A stretch of 64,000 bases of DNA from Heterobilharzia americana (Eukaryota > Platyhelminthes > Trematoda > Strigeidida > Schistosomatidae). Position numbers and translations under genes: made by a program. Of the stretch, positions 1-12,311 are shown one piece after another. How positions within the stretch are numbered: the stretch's first letter is position 1; each line of letters opens with the position of its first letter. The notes beneath the pieces were generated by a model. That model was not told the DNA's origin. It made no database searches and saw only the letters and a list, made by a program, of their open reading frames with translations. Where the stretch lies: assembly GCA_944470555.2 (NCBI GenBank), contig OX104132.1, positions 724,931 to 788,930 of the forward strand, in the 5' to 3' direction.

Positions 1-536
1 AATTGACTGCTGACTCTTCTGTTCAGAGTGACGAAATTCAACTATTCAATTTTCCCCGTGGTAGTCAACATTGTTATTATTATTATTGTTATCTCTATTC
101 TACACACACTATCCTTATGGTTTTTAGCTCTGTATTGCTGTCAGGATTCTTATATTTTTTCCTAACTGTGTTCCCAATCGCTTAACTTGTCTTTATTCCA
201 TCCAGTTACCAAGTTAGTTTTCATCAATCACTGACATCAGTTAAAGATAAATTGAAGGTTGAAAGTGAGGTGGATCTTCACTGATGAAACTGGATGGTTG
301 GTGTATAGAGAATTGACGGAACTATGATAGGTGGACATTTGTATCTCAACCCACGTAACCTGACGAATTTGTGACCCGTGTCTCAAGAGGTCAGGATGGA
401 GAATTCCGAAGGATCCCAGACGGTGACGAAATAGTTGTCAAATTTTCTTAAGTTTCCACTGGTTCTCGAACTGATATCGATTCTTCAGGAAAGCCAGTAT
501 GAAATCGATGAATTCCTACGAATCCTCATATGAATT
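1..536. other. No gene recognised
   Basis: AT-rich sequence with only short chance ORFs. I see no splice-bounded exon, no RT or GIY-YIG motif and no repeat copy that I can match elsewhere in the window. Confidence 0.5.
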
Positions 537-1440
537 ATGTACAGCGATAATCATGAACATAAAAATCGCCTCCTACCTTTTGTATTAACCCTTTACCCAT
601 TAAGTTTCCAGGCGATAATTTCTACTTACATCACAACAAGACTACTGAGACCATTTGGAACTCGTGTGGATCATAAACCAACAAATTCCCTCCAAACACT
701 ATTATGCACATCAAAGGATGCAATAACCAAAGAAGACAAACCGAATATCATTCACAAAGTCAGCTGCAATAACAATGGTCAACACTATATCGGACAAAGC
801 GGTCGCCCACCTTCGCCTTCGTCTACATGAACATCAATCGGCTATCAAACGTCACACACACGACATTTCATCACTCATCCTGATACACGTGGATAATAAC
901 GTGAACATGAATTGAATTTTGACAATGTGGAAATGTTGGATGGAGAGAGGAGACACAAAGAATATCAGGGAATTCCTAGAAGCTGGGGATTCACGTCAGT
1001 CAGTCAGTCAGTCAATCAGCAATCAACAGAAGTATAGACATAGGTCGAATCTATCATCCAATGAGGAAAATGATAAACGACAGGAAGGTGAGAGATCAAG
1101 CAGAGGAATAGTGAAAAGGAAAACCTACGCAATCAGTGAATGACACAACAGTCAGAAGAAACAACGAGTCCTCTACTACATCGTCAGAGCAAACCACTAA
1201 ATCACTAGTGGAGAGATATTGACAGCTCGTTTCCTACCGAAGTTAGTGCTGTGGATGATGTTGTCCAGCAAGATGATGAAAGCTCCATGACTAAACAACC
1301 CAGCTCAGAGAAGACGATAAAACCAAGACCATCCAAGTAAGCTACAAATATTCCCCACCATTTCAAGAAAGATCTTCGACATTTTGATCAGAAATCACAG
1401 AACTTTTTTCTGACAAATAAGAAATTTCCTTCTCTGGCAT
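537..1440 (+). mobile_element. PLE fragment, GIY-YIG endonuclease end (family F)
   Basis: Decayed 3' part of a Penelope-like element. An open stretch at 537-830 reads towards HYIGQSGRP, the GIY-YIG core, after a cysteine-containing lead (KVSCNNNGQHYIG). The following sequence continues the endonuclease C-terminus in broken frames. The same segment recurs at 26345-27440 (reverse), 36130-36900 (forward) and 50520-51290 (reverse). In intact elements this domain nicks target DNA for RT priming. This copy has stops and frameshifts and is non-functional. Confidence 0.75.
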
Positions 1441-1469
1441 AGTAAAACTTCAGGTTTACTGACTGTTAC

Positions 1470-1700
1470 CAGCAAGAGGAATAGTGAAAAGGAAAATCTA
1501 TGCAAAAAGTCAATGACACAACAATGAAAAGAAACAACCAATCACAAACCAGTTGGTCGGGGCAAATTATTGAATCCCTGGTGGAGAGATATTGACCGCT
1601 GGCTGACTTCATAGTGCAGATAGTGCTGTGGATGGTGTTGTTTAGCAAGAATATGAAAGCTCCACGACTAAACAACCGAGTTCAGAGAACACAGTACAAC
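1470..1700 (+). repeat. Direct repeat of the family F tail
   Basis: This stretch repeats 1110-1335 in the same orientation with substitutions: a gaggaatagtgaaaaggaaa start, then a gagagatattgac block, then a block ending in ctaaacaacc. It is a second, truncated copy of the PLE 3' tail beside the first. A related tail lies at 30170-30355. Confidence 0.65.
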
Positions 1701-1734
1701 CAAGATCACTGTCATCCATAGGTCTATTTCTAAC

Positions 1735-1985
1735 TGCCTGTAGACCCATGCCGATCGGTTTATTTGTGTCAACGCTAGTTAAGTTAAAACTAACCACCTT
1801 TTTATTATCATCTAATTGTATATTATCTAAACTATGTTTCAAGTTATAGAAGTTAGTAGGTCGATATTCTGAGTGATTTTTAATTGAGCTAAGTAACATT
1901 GTTTTGTAGGCAATTAGAAATGGGTTTAAGGCTGATAATGAACTTGCACATCTAACTAAGGTTTCAGTCGAGGAAATCATGCTAG
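1735..1985 (-). mobile_element. PLE reverse transcriptase fragment, N-terminal part
   Basis: The reverse strand reads LDNIQLDDNKKVVSFNLTSV, which fits the start of the PLE RT palm (usual form: VVSFDVxxLFTxIP). The catalytic Asp of that motif is replaced by Asn, and the frame decays soon after. It is a dead fragment abutting a PLE tail of the opposite orientation at 2040. Confidence 0.6.
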
Positions 1986-2039
1986 GAGTAAGGTTGTACC
2001 TAACGTCTACGGTTTTTACTTTCCAAAATACAATACAGA

Positions 2040-2240
2040 ACCAAACTGAAGATGTCAGTTAGAACAACAGAGCACAAAAACTTAGCTAAATCAGCGTTAG
2101 TAGGTACTAATAAGATAAGAAATTTAGAGTAAAGTTTGACTATGGCTATGCACGTAATTACATACAATCACACCAAGAGGTGGGATAGAGTGACAGTATT
2201 AAAGGCTTACTTAGTGGGGGTGGGTGGAGTGGAGGAATCG
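2040..2240 (+). mobile_element. PLE family C tail, left part
   Basis: Matches the C-terminal and 3' region of the PLE family best seen at 28346-29335 (reverse). Landmarks are an acagagcac block, an aataagataagaaattta block and ggtgggatagagtgacag. The copy is interrupted by two ribozyme-SINE units at 2240-2600 and resumes at 2615. Confidence 0.65.
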
Positions 2241-2395
2241 TTGTTTCAAGCTGTTATTCATCGTAGACTGACATCAGTTGGAGGAACAAAGGAAACCTGG
2301 GAGCACCGGATAGCTGTTTCGTCCTAGTATGGGACGCCTCAGCAGTGCGCACCTGCGACCCCGCCCTCCTCGGATCCAACCCGCGACCTTCAGGT
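2240..2395 (-). mobile_element. Family B hammerhead SINE, 3' half
   Basis: Reverse-strand family B unit: Pol III B-box-like GGTT-GATCC, then a hammerhead whose core reads CTGAGGC instead of CTGANGA, so the essential A9 is lost. Stem II GTCC/GGAC, GAAA and stem I are kept. It forms a head-to-head pair with 2396-2600. Confidence 0.7.
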
Positions 2396-2600
2396 TCCGC
2401 GGCCCACTGTCTCAGTAGTAACACGCCGGCCGCGGAACCTGAAGGTCGCGAGTTTGATCCAGAGAGGGCGGAGTCGCGGGTGCCCACTGCCGAGGAGTTC
2501 CATACTGGGAAGGAACAGCTGTACAGTGCTCCCAGGTTTCCTATGTTCCTCCAACTAATGTCAGTCTACGATGAATAACAACTTGAAATATTTCCAAATC
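2396..2600 (+). mobile_element. Family B hammerhead SINE, 3' half
   Basis: Forward partner of the head-to-head pair. The two halves share a palindromic centre around the ccgcggaacctgaaggtcgcg block. The ribozyme core is mutated (CCGAGGA) and GAAA has become GGAA. It ends in the family tail (gatgaataacaacttgaaat). Confidence 0.7.
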
Positions 2601-2614
2601 TCCACAACTCCCTC

Positions 2615-2830
2615 AAAATTCGAATCTTTGTTTATCAAATCAACGTCAAATACACGTAGTCAGAATTATTGTGCACCTATTCCAGATATATGGAAAATCT
2701 TACTACCCTTGTATAAACTCTGGAAGTTGTAGGCTTACCTGATATGACTGTGAACAATAAATGATATCCGACACGTCATTGAGTAGATAATACTGTTTTA
2801 CTATGTGAAAGATCTAAGAGACAGGCTGAA
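2615..2830 (+). mobile_element. PLE family C tail, right part
   Basis: Continuation of 2040-2240 after the SINE pair. It holds the cgaatctttgtttatc and ccagatatatggaaaa landmarks seen in the other family C tails at 7560-7830, 33150-33415 and 28346-28560. Confidence 0.65.
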
Positions 2831-2989
2831 GCCTATGCTTGTTTATGCATGTATACAAGTGTACGTTTTTCGACGGTCTACAGGTTCAAAGAAAATTGGT
2901 TTGTTCAAGTGTTTGTGTGATGCTGTAGTTTAAGAAGAAAAAATTCAGAAAACATGGGAGTAAATGTTCTGTTTATTGACTTCCCCACC

Positions 2990-3320
2990 AACCTCCAATC
3001 TGAAAATACTGGCCGATGCTCACTAGTGACTTCCTTCGAGATGAAGTTCTAATGAGAGGTTGTAGGCAGTGAGCAATATCAGTCAAATATAAGAATACTT
3101 ACTCAACGACGGCAGTGGACAGAGCTTGCGCTGTCGTGGAAATATGAACTGTTAGATTTCATCCCGATAGCTGGATGACAGTGTGATCGTCGTAGGGATT
3201 GAAGGTCCTGCGTCTGATCCACGATGGGGGCTTGGGTGAGCACTGCTAATGACTTTCATATTAAGACGAAACAGCTATCCTGTACTCTCATGTTTTCAAT
3301 CGCTCTCTACTCCATGTTGA
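2990..3320 (+). mobile_element. Degenerate full-length family B SINE
   Basis: It follows the family B layout: a ttcgagaggt-like 5' end, a tRNA-like middle with a B-box-like gtctgatcc, then gagcactgctaatgac and gacgaaacagctatcc where the ribozyme should be. The CTGANGA core is lost. Confidence 0.5.
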
Positions 3321-4275
3321 ATACCTTTACAAAATCTACACTTTCAAAAAATATCATATTCATCTTTCTATCTGTTCTATATCTTCAAGTTAGTAACTGC
3401 TTGAAGACATCAATAACATGTAAAATTAATCTAAAGGTTTATTGGATATTGAAGCCAAATAGAGATGCTAAGATTTGAAGAAGTTTCAGGATTGCATGTT
3501 CAATATTCAATGTTTTAATATTCTTATTCACCTCAATGACTTATCAAGAAAACAAGATTATTGTTTTCTGGTACTTGTAACTCACCCTATTAGTATTCTG
3601 CGGTTATATCAAAATCCTAATGGGAACACCTTCAATCACTGAGGTAAAGGTTCTTCTGTATGAACGGTTCTGTGTTGTCAATTAGTTAAGAGATAAAAAG
3701 GATATGAAACGTGTTAGGTGTGCATGTGTGAATTACAGACTGACATTTTCATTTGTACAGGCGATTTTATTAGTTCTTATTGCAAGTGTGTTGATTACAT
3801 TTGATCCCTTAGAGATCAGCTAGATCTCAAAAGCCTCAGAGTGCTTCATCCAAAGATATGTAGACTTTAATTTCAGGTCACAGAGTAAATAGACTTCGAC
3901 AGTACTCAATTTATTAAGAAAGGTCTTGGCAATCATAAGAAACATCTCATTGTAGAGTCTCCATTTTACATTCAGTTGGTTTTAGCTAAACCGAGTTAAA
4001 CTGGTGTATGTTTTTCTGCAGGAAAACAAGTATAAAGTTTATTTTTGATGCAATCGAAACCTTCTTATAGTCACAAATCAACCTTGGACATACTTGGGAA
4101 GGAAGTGATGATTATTGATATTAGTTGGATGGAGCCAATCAGCAGGGATGCCTATGTGATCTAGATTTTGTATTTCTTAACATTCATCAGATGACAGTGT
4201 ACTACCACTAGATAACATGGAACTAGTCACTATCTAGTGAGTAATCACTGTGAATGTTAACGATTTATGTTTAAT
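3321..4275. other. No gene recognised
   Basis: No exon or RT motif seen. A short piece at 4125-4190 resembles 33615-33680 (ttagttgg-tggagccaatc), so at least part is an unnamed dispersed repeat. Confidence 0.4.
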
Positions 4276-5134
4276 GTCGCAGAAACTTGAAGATCTACAG
4301 ACAAAAACTAACAAGTTGACAGAAGAGGCGAGGAAGCGAAAACAGGACTTAAAATGAATGTAGAGAAGATGAAGGTGATGAAGATACCCAACGAACAATA
4401 GCATGAACAACAAGCACTAATCATTATCAACAGGAGAAACCTAAAGTAAGTAGTCTCTTTCACCTATCAACTAGGCAGCATTGTTTCAACTACGGGCGTC
4501 ACAGGCACAGTCGAGGATGTCAAAACCAAGATCGGGAAAGCAAGGCAGGCTTTCACTAATCTGAAATCAGTGTGGAGGTCTACTTCACTGCACTGCACAC
4601 GCTCTAAAGCGTGAACAAGATCCGGATTTTCAACACCAATCCGGTCAAGTCAGTCCTGCAATACGGTTCAGAAATTTGGTGCGTCACGAAAATCATTTCA
4701 AACAAACTACAGGCATTCATCAACAGCTGTCGCCTACGCTCACTCCATACTGAAGACCAGATCAGATGGCCAGAATAATGAGAATAAGCAACAAGGAACT
4801 CTGGCTGGCTACGAACCAACCAAGAAACTGTCGACTAACAAATATCCTGAAGAAAGTGGAGATGGATTGTGCATACACTGAGAAGGCCAACTAGGAACAT
4901 CACGCTCCAGGCCAGGTACTCGAGTGGAATCCAAATGGGATAAAACCAGTTGGGCGTCCCAGCTGAGGGTGACATGGTGGAGATCATGTGAGGAAGAAGT
5001 GAAAGTTTGTAGGTAGTCGTGCCGCCAGGTTCAAAAGACTTCAGACAACGGAGTGGAATGGAGGCCTGCTACTGAATTCCCATGTTCCACTAGGAACACA
5101 AGGGAAAAGTAATAAATAATAACAATAATAATGC
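4276..5134 (+). mobile_element. RTE-like LINE, 3' end copy (a)
   Basis: Truncated non-LTR element holding the RT C-terminal region (FTYQLGSIVSTTG-like block with indels) and the 3' end ggaacacaagggaaaagtaa followed by a (TAA)n-type tail. Short-repeat tails instead of poly(A) are typical of RTE elements. It is the same family as about a dozen copies in this window and is heavily frameshifted. Confidence 0.8.
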
Positions 5135-5880
5135 CACTATTCACCAATTACAATACACTCAAACTTTTCAAGTGATAAGTCAGAAAATCTAAATTATAAC
5201 TTAAATACTTTCTAATGTTTATACTTAGATGATTATCGGTTTCCAATGACTATATGATAAAATGTGAAACAGTCAAGTTGTAATTTAAACGGTAGAATGT
5301 GTTTATAATGACTGATTGTTTAGTCATTGTGTTTTTCAACAGCATATTAACTGGTTTATATGAACGAACTACTAGATATATCTTAATTCATATAACACTT
5401 GGGCTGAATCATAAGAGTGGTCAGACCATTAAACGACCATTTTTGTAACAAACAAACAAGAAATTATCTTCATCTCATTGGTCTATTTCTCAAGGTTACA
5501 TGATACCAAAGTATATAAATAGACTGTACACTGATCATTGTGATGTCTACATGATGTGTAATTGATTTTTGACTTTATTATTCGAAGGCTTTAAATGATA
5601 AAGACTATTGTGATACTTAATTAAAACAATATACACTGGGTACTTTTGGATATTGACTAATGTTAGGTGAGTAGTTGTAATTATTCTCACAGTTTGTCAT
5701 TATAAATATTACTTTGTATACCTTTTCTTGAAGCCAATAAAACTGATAAGAATGAAAATCTTCAGTTGTTCCTATTAAAATTATACTCACTGTGTTGAAA
5801 TTTCTCATAGTTCAATGATCTTTCTAGTTACTCAACTGAGATATTCATAAACTTTCTATTGTGACGTGAAGACATGTACT
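5135..5880. other. No gene recognised; promoter-like motifs near 5465-5520
   Basis: AT-rich spacer. A reverse CCAAT box (cattggtc) about 35 bp before tatataaatag looks promoter-like, but no transcript or ORF follows that I can recognise. Confidence 0.35.
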
Positions 5881-5884
5881 GAAC

Positions 5885-6115
5885 GATGATATTGGATGAT
5901 GGTTGCTCTCTGTTATGGAAATATCGACAAGTGGTTAGCTGTATGGTAACATGTTGGCCGAAGGACCGGAATGTTCTGGGTTCGAACTCTGGGGAGCGGA
6001 GTCATGGGTTGGTACTTCTGAGAAGTACCATATTAGGATGAAACAGTTGTACAGCGCTCCCAAGTTCCCAATATTCCTCTAACTTATATCAATTCATGTT
6101 AAATAACAATTTGAG
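5885..6115 (+). mobile_element. Family B hammerhead SINE
   Basis: tRNA-like region with a B-box-like gggttcgaactc, then a ribozyme remnant: core CTGAGAA (G8 changed to A), stem II partly kept, GAAA kept. The family 3' end follows. Confidence 0.65.
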
Positions 6116-6119
6116 ATCA

Positions 6120-6640
6120 ATTAATAAATCTCTACCAGTTTCAAATTGAAGTTAAGAGTGATCAGAACAAAATGTGGTACCAGATCATGGAGTCTTTAAC
6201 GACTGATCTGAGCTAATTTAATCGGTGTTCACTATCCAAGTCAAGTTCGTTGTATGATAGAAATCAGTAGTTAGTCTCTCCTAGTGACTCATCCGAAGTC
6301 AATCACAATAGTGCAGATGATAAAACTCTTTGACATGTTCTAAGCGTAGGATATTTTCATATCTTTGTATACACTTCTTATCTGTTCCTCAACACACTTC
6401 TATTTCCTTCAATATCATTCATTTTATTCTTAATATACTTCTTTGCCTAATGCAATGAAATAAACTGACTTCAACTAAAGCTCCTCTGTGTCGACTTCTA
6501 AGTTGATTTGTCTTCCTATCTACTTTTGTATCTGTCAAGGATCTAGTTCTGCGTAACTATATACAACATTCAAAAGATTTCTTAGACGACAAAAATCTTG
6601 ACAAATCATCTTAACTAACATTTTAGTCTGTTCATCAAAA
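6120..6640. other. No gene recognised
   Basis: I see no coding signal or repeat copy in this stretch. Confidence 0.4.
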
Positions 6641-6644
6641 TGGT

Positions 6645-6800
6645 CACACATAGTGAAGGTACAGTATTATTTTTGCTGAATAACAACGTTTCGTACACAA
6701 ATTATTGTCCATCTTCATGTCAAGTAACTCCACAACATTGAGACAGAGTTTATATAGTCCTCATTTCCTCTCCTTCATTCTGATGACGAGGGTGCTCCAG
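6645..6800 (-). mobile_element. PLE family C tail fragment
   Basis: Reverse-strand match to the family C 3' tail: the aacgtttcg-acacaaattattgtcc block and the ctccacaac-ttgagacaga block are both present, as at 28380-28450. Confidence 0.55.
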
Positions 6801-6804
6801 ATAT

Positions 6805-7830
6805 GGGGCAAGACGGAAGTTTAGAGACCAGTATCGTCTATAGGAAGTCTCCCCGTTCAAATCGTCATATAAACTTCAAATCCTCCCACTCCATCTCAGT
6901 TAAAGTAGGCTTGGAGGGTAAAAAAGCTGACTAGTAGGCCAAGAAATCTACGATAAGAAATTAGACACATGAAGAATACCTTAAGTATCTGAATAATTAA
7001 GCATCTAAATTTGTGAGTAAATTCATAAATAAATCGAAGGAAGAATATGAGCAGTTGTAGTGATAGTAATAGTCATAACACAGGTGTTCTACTACTAATA
7101 GTAATAATGGTGACGGATTTGAGAGAGAATTCAACACCTCTACTATGCTAACATTGAAGTAAGGTAGGTGAGAAGCCATTACGAAGAATTCTCAATCAGA
7201 CTGGCTTAGATTAAAGTGACATTCAAACCAACAAACTCCCTTAGAAACATGTTTTGTAGGTTGAAGGATGCTAATAATGCAATTAAGCGGAATGATGTGA
7301 TTTACGAAATCCCTTGTAATGATTGCGAGGTCTAATATATAGGTGAGTGAAAGTAGTGTGGACCAGGGTGGATTAGAATAAGGAAGCACAAAAGCTTTTC
7401 TAAATCAGCATTAGTAGATGGTAATGTGTAATTTGGAGAACAGCTGTTGTGACTGTAGCTCTGAGGTCGATTGCAGACAATCAGTGACACACTGAGGTGG
7501 GATAGAGTGACAGTGTTAGTAACTAAGTGAGTAGGGGTTGTGGGTGGAAGGAGATATTGATAACCGAATCTTTGTTTATCGAATGGACACTAACTACACT
7601 GAACAGGAATGATTGTGCACGTGTTCCAGATATATGGAAAATTCTACTACCGTTATGATGAATGAGAAGGAGAGAGAATTACGACTATGTAAACTCTGTC
7701 TCAAAGTTGTGGAGTTACGTGATGTGACTACGGGCAGTAATTTGTATCCGAAACGTTGTTATCCAATAAATGATACTGTTCAACAGTGTGATAATTAATT
7801 CGTTTAATTTTACCCCTTTTTTCCTATCTG
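6805..7830 (+). mobile_element. PLE family C, RT C-terminus through GIY-YIG to 3' tail
   Basis: Forward-strand decayed copy running in order: post-RT region (SNPPTPSQLK-like), the EIRHMKNTL motif, a short connector, a GIY-YIG lead (CNDCEV, then a stop where KYIG is expected), and the 3' tail ending near 7830. It is collinear with 28346-29335 on the reverse strand. Multiple stops show it is dead. Confidence 0.7.
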
Positions 7831-8399
7831 AAAATATCTTGAAGCTATCATTTTGCATTGAACAATTAATGCACAAATATTTTCTCTGAAGGACTTTGAT
7901 AGAAGTATGAATTACCACCTCAATTCACACACTGAAAACTACTACGAATAATAATTTATGATGCATACAGGGGATTTTTACTGCTGTCGGTATGCTGTAG
8001 CGCAGCCTTAAAAGAAAGTTATGTTGAATTAAATTGCTGTGATGTAAATACATCAAATATATAAATGAAGTTGTGAACTTGATTTCTTATCTTCATCACA
8101 TCATATTATCTCGAAAGTATACACGAAATTCACTCAGTGACAATGTAAACATCCAAACAGTTGGTTGCACCAGTCACACCTATTGCATATGACGACCGAT
8201 GACATCACTATCTGGTTGCCGAAACCTCGGTGAGTGCAACAGCATTTGAGCCCGTGACGCACTGGTTGATAAGCAACACTCTGAAACAATAAGCCACACT
8301 CCCACATTACTGATACCTCAACTGATTAGGAATCGTTCCAAATATTAATTTACATTTTCTATCTAATGCCCAAAATATTGATGAAAACCAAAGCATTTC
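7831..8399. other. No gene recognised
   Basis: No exon, RT motif or clear copy of the other families. Confidence 0.4.
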
Positions 8400-8580
8400 C
8401 TATGAATTAGTGATAGATAGTGGCTAGGAGTGGAATGCAGGTTAACGCGCATTTTATCCTCTTTAGGACTCATCATCTGAATCTGTCTGCCTCCCGGTGA
8501 GCAATGTTGTTCCCACTAGGACTTGAACTCGGGACGGATCGCTTCAAACGGTAAGCAATAACATCGCACATGGACTGGCT
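8400..8580 (-). mobile_element. Smα-like hammerhead SINE
   Basis: Reverse-strand unit: a tRNA-like head, the B box (GAGTTCAAGTCC), a gggaacaacattgctca block, then a hammerhead remnant (ATGATGA in place of CTGATGA, stem II TCC/GGA, ATAAAA for CGAAAC) and the cattccac-ctagccactat 3' end. This layout matches the schistosome Smα family; the ribozyme core is broken. Confidence 0.75.
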
Positions 8581-8740
8581 ATCACAACTCGGTTGTCTAG
8601 TGGATAACATACTGACGAGTCCAGAACAGGATGCAGCAATTGTCAAGCCGGATTTCATTGCTAGCCACTATTCATCATTAATATGTAATTCAGATGTGAG
8701 CAATGTCGAGGCATCCGCACAATGGACCAACAGTTAGTAT
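8581..8740 (+). mobile_element. Smα-like SINE, internally deleted
   Basis: Forward copy abutting the reverse one: the head (ggttgtctagtggataac) joins directly to an actgacgagtcc ribozyme remnant, then the 3' end (gctagccactattcatcatt) and the downstream gaggcatccgcac block also seen at 53075 and 56060. Confidence 0.65.
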
Positions 8741-9149
8741 GGCGTGGTATTTTAACTTATTGGAATGATAGAAAACACTTGTAGCTCAGGATGAAGATGA
8801 TCATAGTTAGGTGTTCTCTGAGCTTTGATATTATGTCGCGAGTGTTTCATCATCAAGCTTCGTGAGATCTTAAGTGTTAACTTCACAAAAAAGTAAAATG
8901 AGTATCGTCTAATTTTAATTTGTAGAAGAGATTTCCACTACACCTTGACCTCTTTGATCTTAAATTTCCTTTGGTTACACTGGTAGATAATCTTTGTTGG
9001 AATTGTGAAATTGTGCTATTTATTATCGTCACAATGTGAACCAGTATTGATTTATTTCCTCAGTTTATTCTTGGTTGATGATTGGCTGTCTTTTTTCTCA
9101 AGTAGGTTGTAGATTGTGTCTATATATTCATATGTCTGTTGAGTGGATT
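8741..9149. other. No gene recognised
   Basis: Nothing identified between the SINE pair and the reverse-strand PLE RT. Confidence 0.4.
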
Positions 9150-10020
9150 TTCTTCGGAAGGTCATTCTTCTGGAAATTCTGTTGGAGCTTTTGAACCTAT
9201 TATTTGGAAGATTTCCACTTTCTTCCAGTGGTTAATGTGCTACTCTGATTCCAAATGTTTGAAGCAATCAGTTGACTGTTTTTCGAGATATCTTTGAAGA
9301 ACGGTTGTGTAACGCTCCAATTGATTTGAGGCAATCTCTCTGTCCTCTTGTCTGCTGATAAACACTGTTTGATAGAGTTGAGTGGATAATCATTGGCTAG
9401 GAACACTTTTTACAGGTATTTTTTTTCCCTTAGTGCTTTAGTGCTGTAATGTGCTTCGGCTCTTGAGAACAGTGTTTGTACACAATATTTCTTATGGATT
9501 ATAGAATGATTGCTGTCACAGTTCAAAATGTGATTAGGGTGTATGGGTTTCCTGTACACTTCAGTTTGTAAAGTCCCATCTTGTGTTCTGTTGATAAAGG
9601 CGTCTTAGAATGGAATTTTGTTGTTGGCTTCCACCTCCTTTGTGAAATCGGTTTCTTTAAGTGTTTGGTTGATTAATTTCCCATCTCATCTTCCTTGAGA
9701 ATTATTAATGTGTCATCGACGTAGCGAATCCAAATTTTTCTCAAGATGAAAGGGGTGACTGTTGTTTCTAGCAACTGCATCATAGCATCAACAATCAACC
9801 CTATAGGTACCCCTTTTGTTTGTTTGTAAATCTTCCCACTGAATTGCAAATAAGTCGTGAGAGATATGTCAATCAATTCCGCTAGGTTTAGGAGCGTGAT
9901 ATTCTAACTTATTTGCAGGAAGTCTGTTAAAATTGTCAGTCTGTTGTAAAAGCTGAGGGGAAAGCTGTATAGCTTGTCTAAGGATGTAAGGTTTTCCTGA
10001 ACTGCCTTAAAAGATGAAAA
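9150..10020 (-). mobile_element. PLE reverse transcriptase, catalytic half
   Basis: Read on the reverse strand, the order is GKIYKQTKGVPIG, then WIRYVDDTLIILK (the YVDD catalytic motif), a PF-DAFINRTQDGTL-like block, TEVYRKPIHPNHILN, and FLANDYPLNSIKQCL. This order is the PLE RT palm, thumb and post-RT region. The frame breaks at several points. It probably belongs with the family F endonuclease pieces, but they are not contiguous here. Confidence 0.8.
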
Positions 10021-10079
10021 TATGACGAGTGGAGCAGGAGAGAAGGTGAACAGATAGTGCGGGGAACATGGAGGAGTCT

Positions 10080-12110
10080 CTCATTCTGTGATGACGTGAT
10101 GTCACCTCTATTATGATATGAAAATACTTATCGGAGCTGTATCAATATCTACGATTGAGGTTTGGTAAGGTCAGTGAATCTGAATAACTTCATCCGAGCT
10201 AATAAATGCAGAGAAATGCATCCTGACTATTTCTCCGTTATTCTTTGCACATATCTTTTATGTGCCAATAAGATAAGTGGGGGTTCTACCTCCCAGGAAC
10301 GGTCTTTTGTGGTCAATCATTTTTTAAGGGTACAATTATTTTTTTCTATCATCCCACTAATTTGTAAGCGGTAGACAGTCATTCTACTGATATCCAGCTG
10401 TTGTAAGTGAGATTGAAAGACTTCTATTTGGAAACCTGGACCGTGATCCGTCTTTATCATTTATTATAAGCCATGGTTCTCAGCAATCTTTCAAGTAAAA
10501 GCCAGCATCACCGTCTTTATACTTTGGTCTGGAATAGTAACAGCATTCACCCAGAATATCAGTCATCATTAGCAGGTACTGGTTGCCACTAGACCCTTGA
10601 GGAAACGGTCCCATTACTTCTACTGACAACAAGTCACCGACTGCTGTAACTGGGACTGATTGGAATGACGGCTGTGTGTATCAAACACTGTTCATCAGTC
10701 GGCGCTATGAGGAGATCAAGACATACTTCTCCGAGTCTTTCCGCGTTCCTGGCTAATATGCACTTGACTGCAGGGGGTCGATCGTTCTAGTAACTCTTGT
10801 ATGTGCCAGCTGGTGTTAGTTGTTGGATTAACTCATCGTAGGCATTCCAGAATAATAAGTACATAGCTCCCATAGTCATTTCACCAAATTAGAGCACAGC
10901 AGGAATTTACTATTAGTGTACCTTTCTATGTGAATAGAATTTTCAACTCCTTATTTGTTGGGGTATCCTTAGCACCCTTTCTTTCCGTTATCGACTGAGT
11001 TTCTGTTTTAAGAATGAGATCCGCCTTCTGATAGCGTGAGACTCTTAGGTAGTTCTGTTTCAGGTTGCTGATCTCATAAACGACCTTCTGTAACTAAGCC
11101 GCTTCCTCTGATCTCCCCAAGTAGTCCGGTACTACATTCTCCTTCTTCGGAATGTAATCAACAATGCCACTTCCTCATGGAAATCTTGATCTGTCTGCAA
11201 GTACTGTGGAGGTCTATGTATCCTGCCAGCAGGAAACGATTGTCCGAGGAGATATGATCTCCATTTTTCGAATGACAAGACGCTTACCAAATATTATCTC
11301 CTAACTGCAGAATATTTCTTTACCGCTTGCGTCAATACACTACTAGTTTACTCAACAACTCCTTCGGTCTATCGTATTAAGACAGCTGTTCCATAATCAC
11401 TGGCGTCTGTGAAAATCTTGGGTGATTACTAGAGCACTGGCAATCTTAGGGTCATCCGCCGATTACATAACAGCCCTCTGACTTGGATAAATATCTTCTG
11501 TGCCTCCGAGATAAACATAAATTTCAGGTTTTGCAATACTTTATATACTATATCCGCTACTTTATTGAATTATTCAATAAACCGACTGTAAAAGGCTGTT
11601 CTCTCTCGAAACAACTGCCTTCGTTTCCTTCTGAAACTCGGAGTCACAACATTCTTGATGAGCACAGTCTTTTCAGATAAAGGTTTCATTTCATCATCTC
11701 CAACTTTATAGCCCAGCAAGGTGGCATTCTTCCTAGCAATCTACAAGTCCATCTTGCTAATGCGTCTCTTGCCAATACCCGTCAAAAACAGCTCTAAATG
11801 TTCCAAATAATCTTCGTCGGATAGACTGTTCACCACAATGTTCTCACCATACATGTTTGTATTCTTCAAATGCTTAAATATTGACGTAATCAATAGTCTA
11901 AACGTAAGGTATGATCCTGCTAAACAATGAAAGCTATGCTCTCTCTATCGATTTCCTTTATTTGCAACTATTAATAACCCCAGGGTTAACAGTGTAGCTT
12001 TCTGTAAGTAGTTTAATGTCTCGGCTAGTGTCCACATTGCTTATATTTTCAAGTCAGTGATCTTAATTAGCTCAAAACCTGTATTCCCCTCCAAACTACT
12101 TCAGTTACCG
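10080..12110 (-). mobile_element. Decayed Gypsy-type LTR retrotransposon pol (RT, RNase H, integrase)
   Basis: On the reverse strand, from 12110 down, pieces appear in Gypsy order. An RT-like piece reads YGENIVVNSLSDEDYLEHLE (normally Y-DDI/L, so the active site is lost). An RNase H-like piece reads LTQAVKKYS, then EKWRSYLLGQ, and YIPKKENVVPDYLGR. An integrase piece reads VMGPFPQGSSGNQYLLMMTD, then SGMIEKNNCTLK near the position of the usual D-G-ERF block. Many stops and frameshifts interrupt these. I found no LTRs. Confidence 0.65.
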
Positions 12111-12205
12111 GACAGGTGAACTGTGATGGCTACTGAGTTTTTCAGCTATACCGAATACTCATTTCTCTACAGTCAATCGGAATCATTTTCAACGTTACCA
12201 TCTCG

Positions 12206-12311
<106 letters not shown>

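Noticed and set aside
2345..2480. tRNA genes from A/B-box-like sequences
   Set aside because: The tRNA-like heads recur in every SINE copy and lack a full cloverleaf and anticodon arm, so they are SINE promoters and not tRNA genes.
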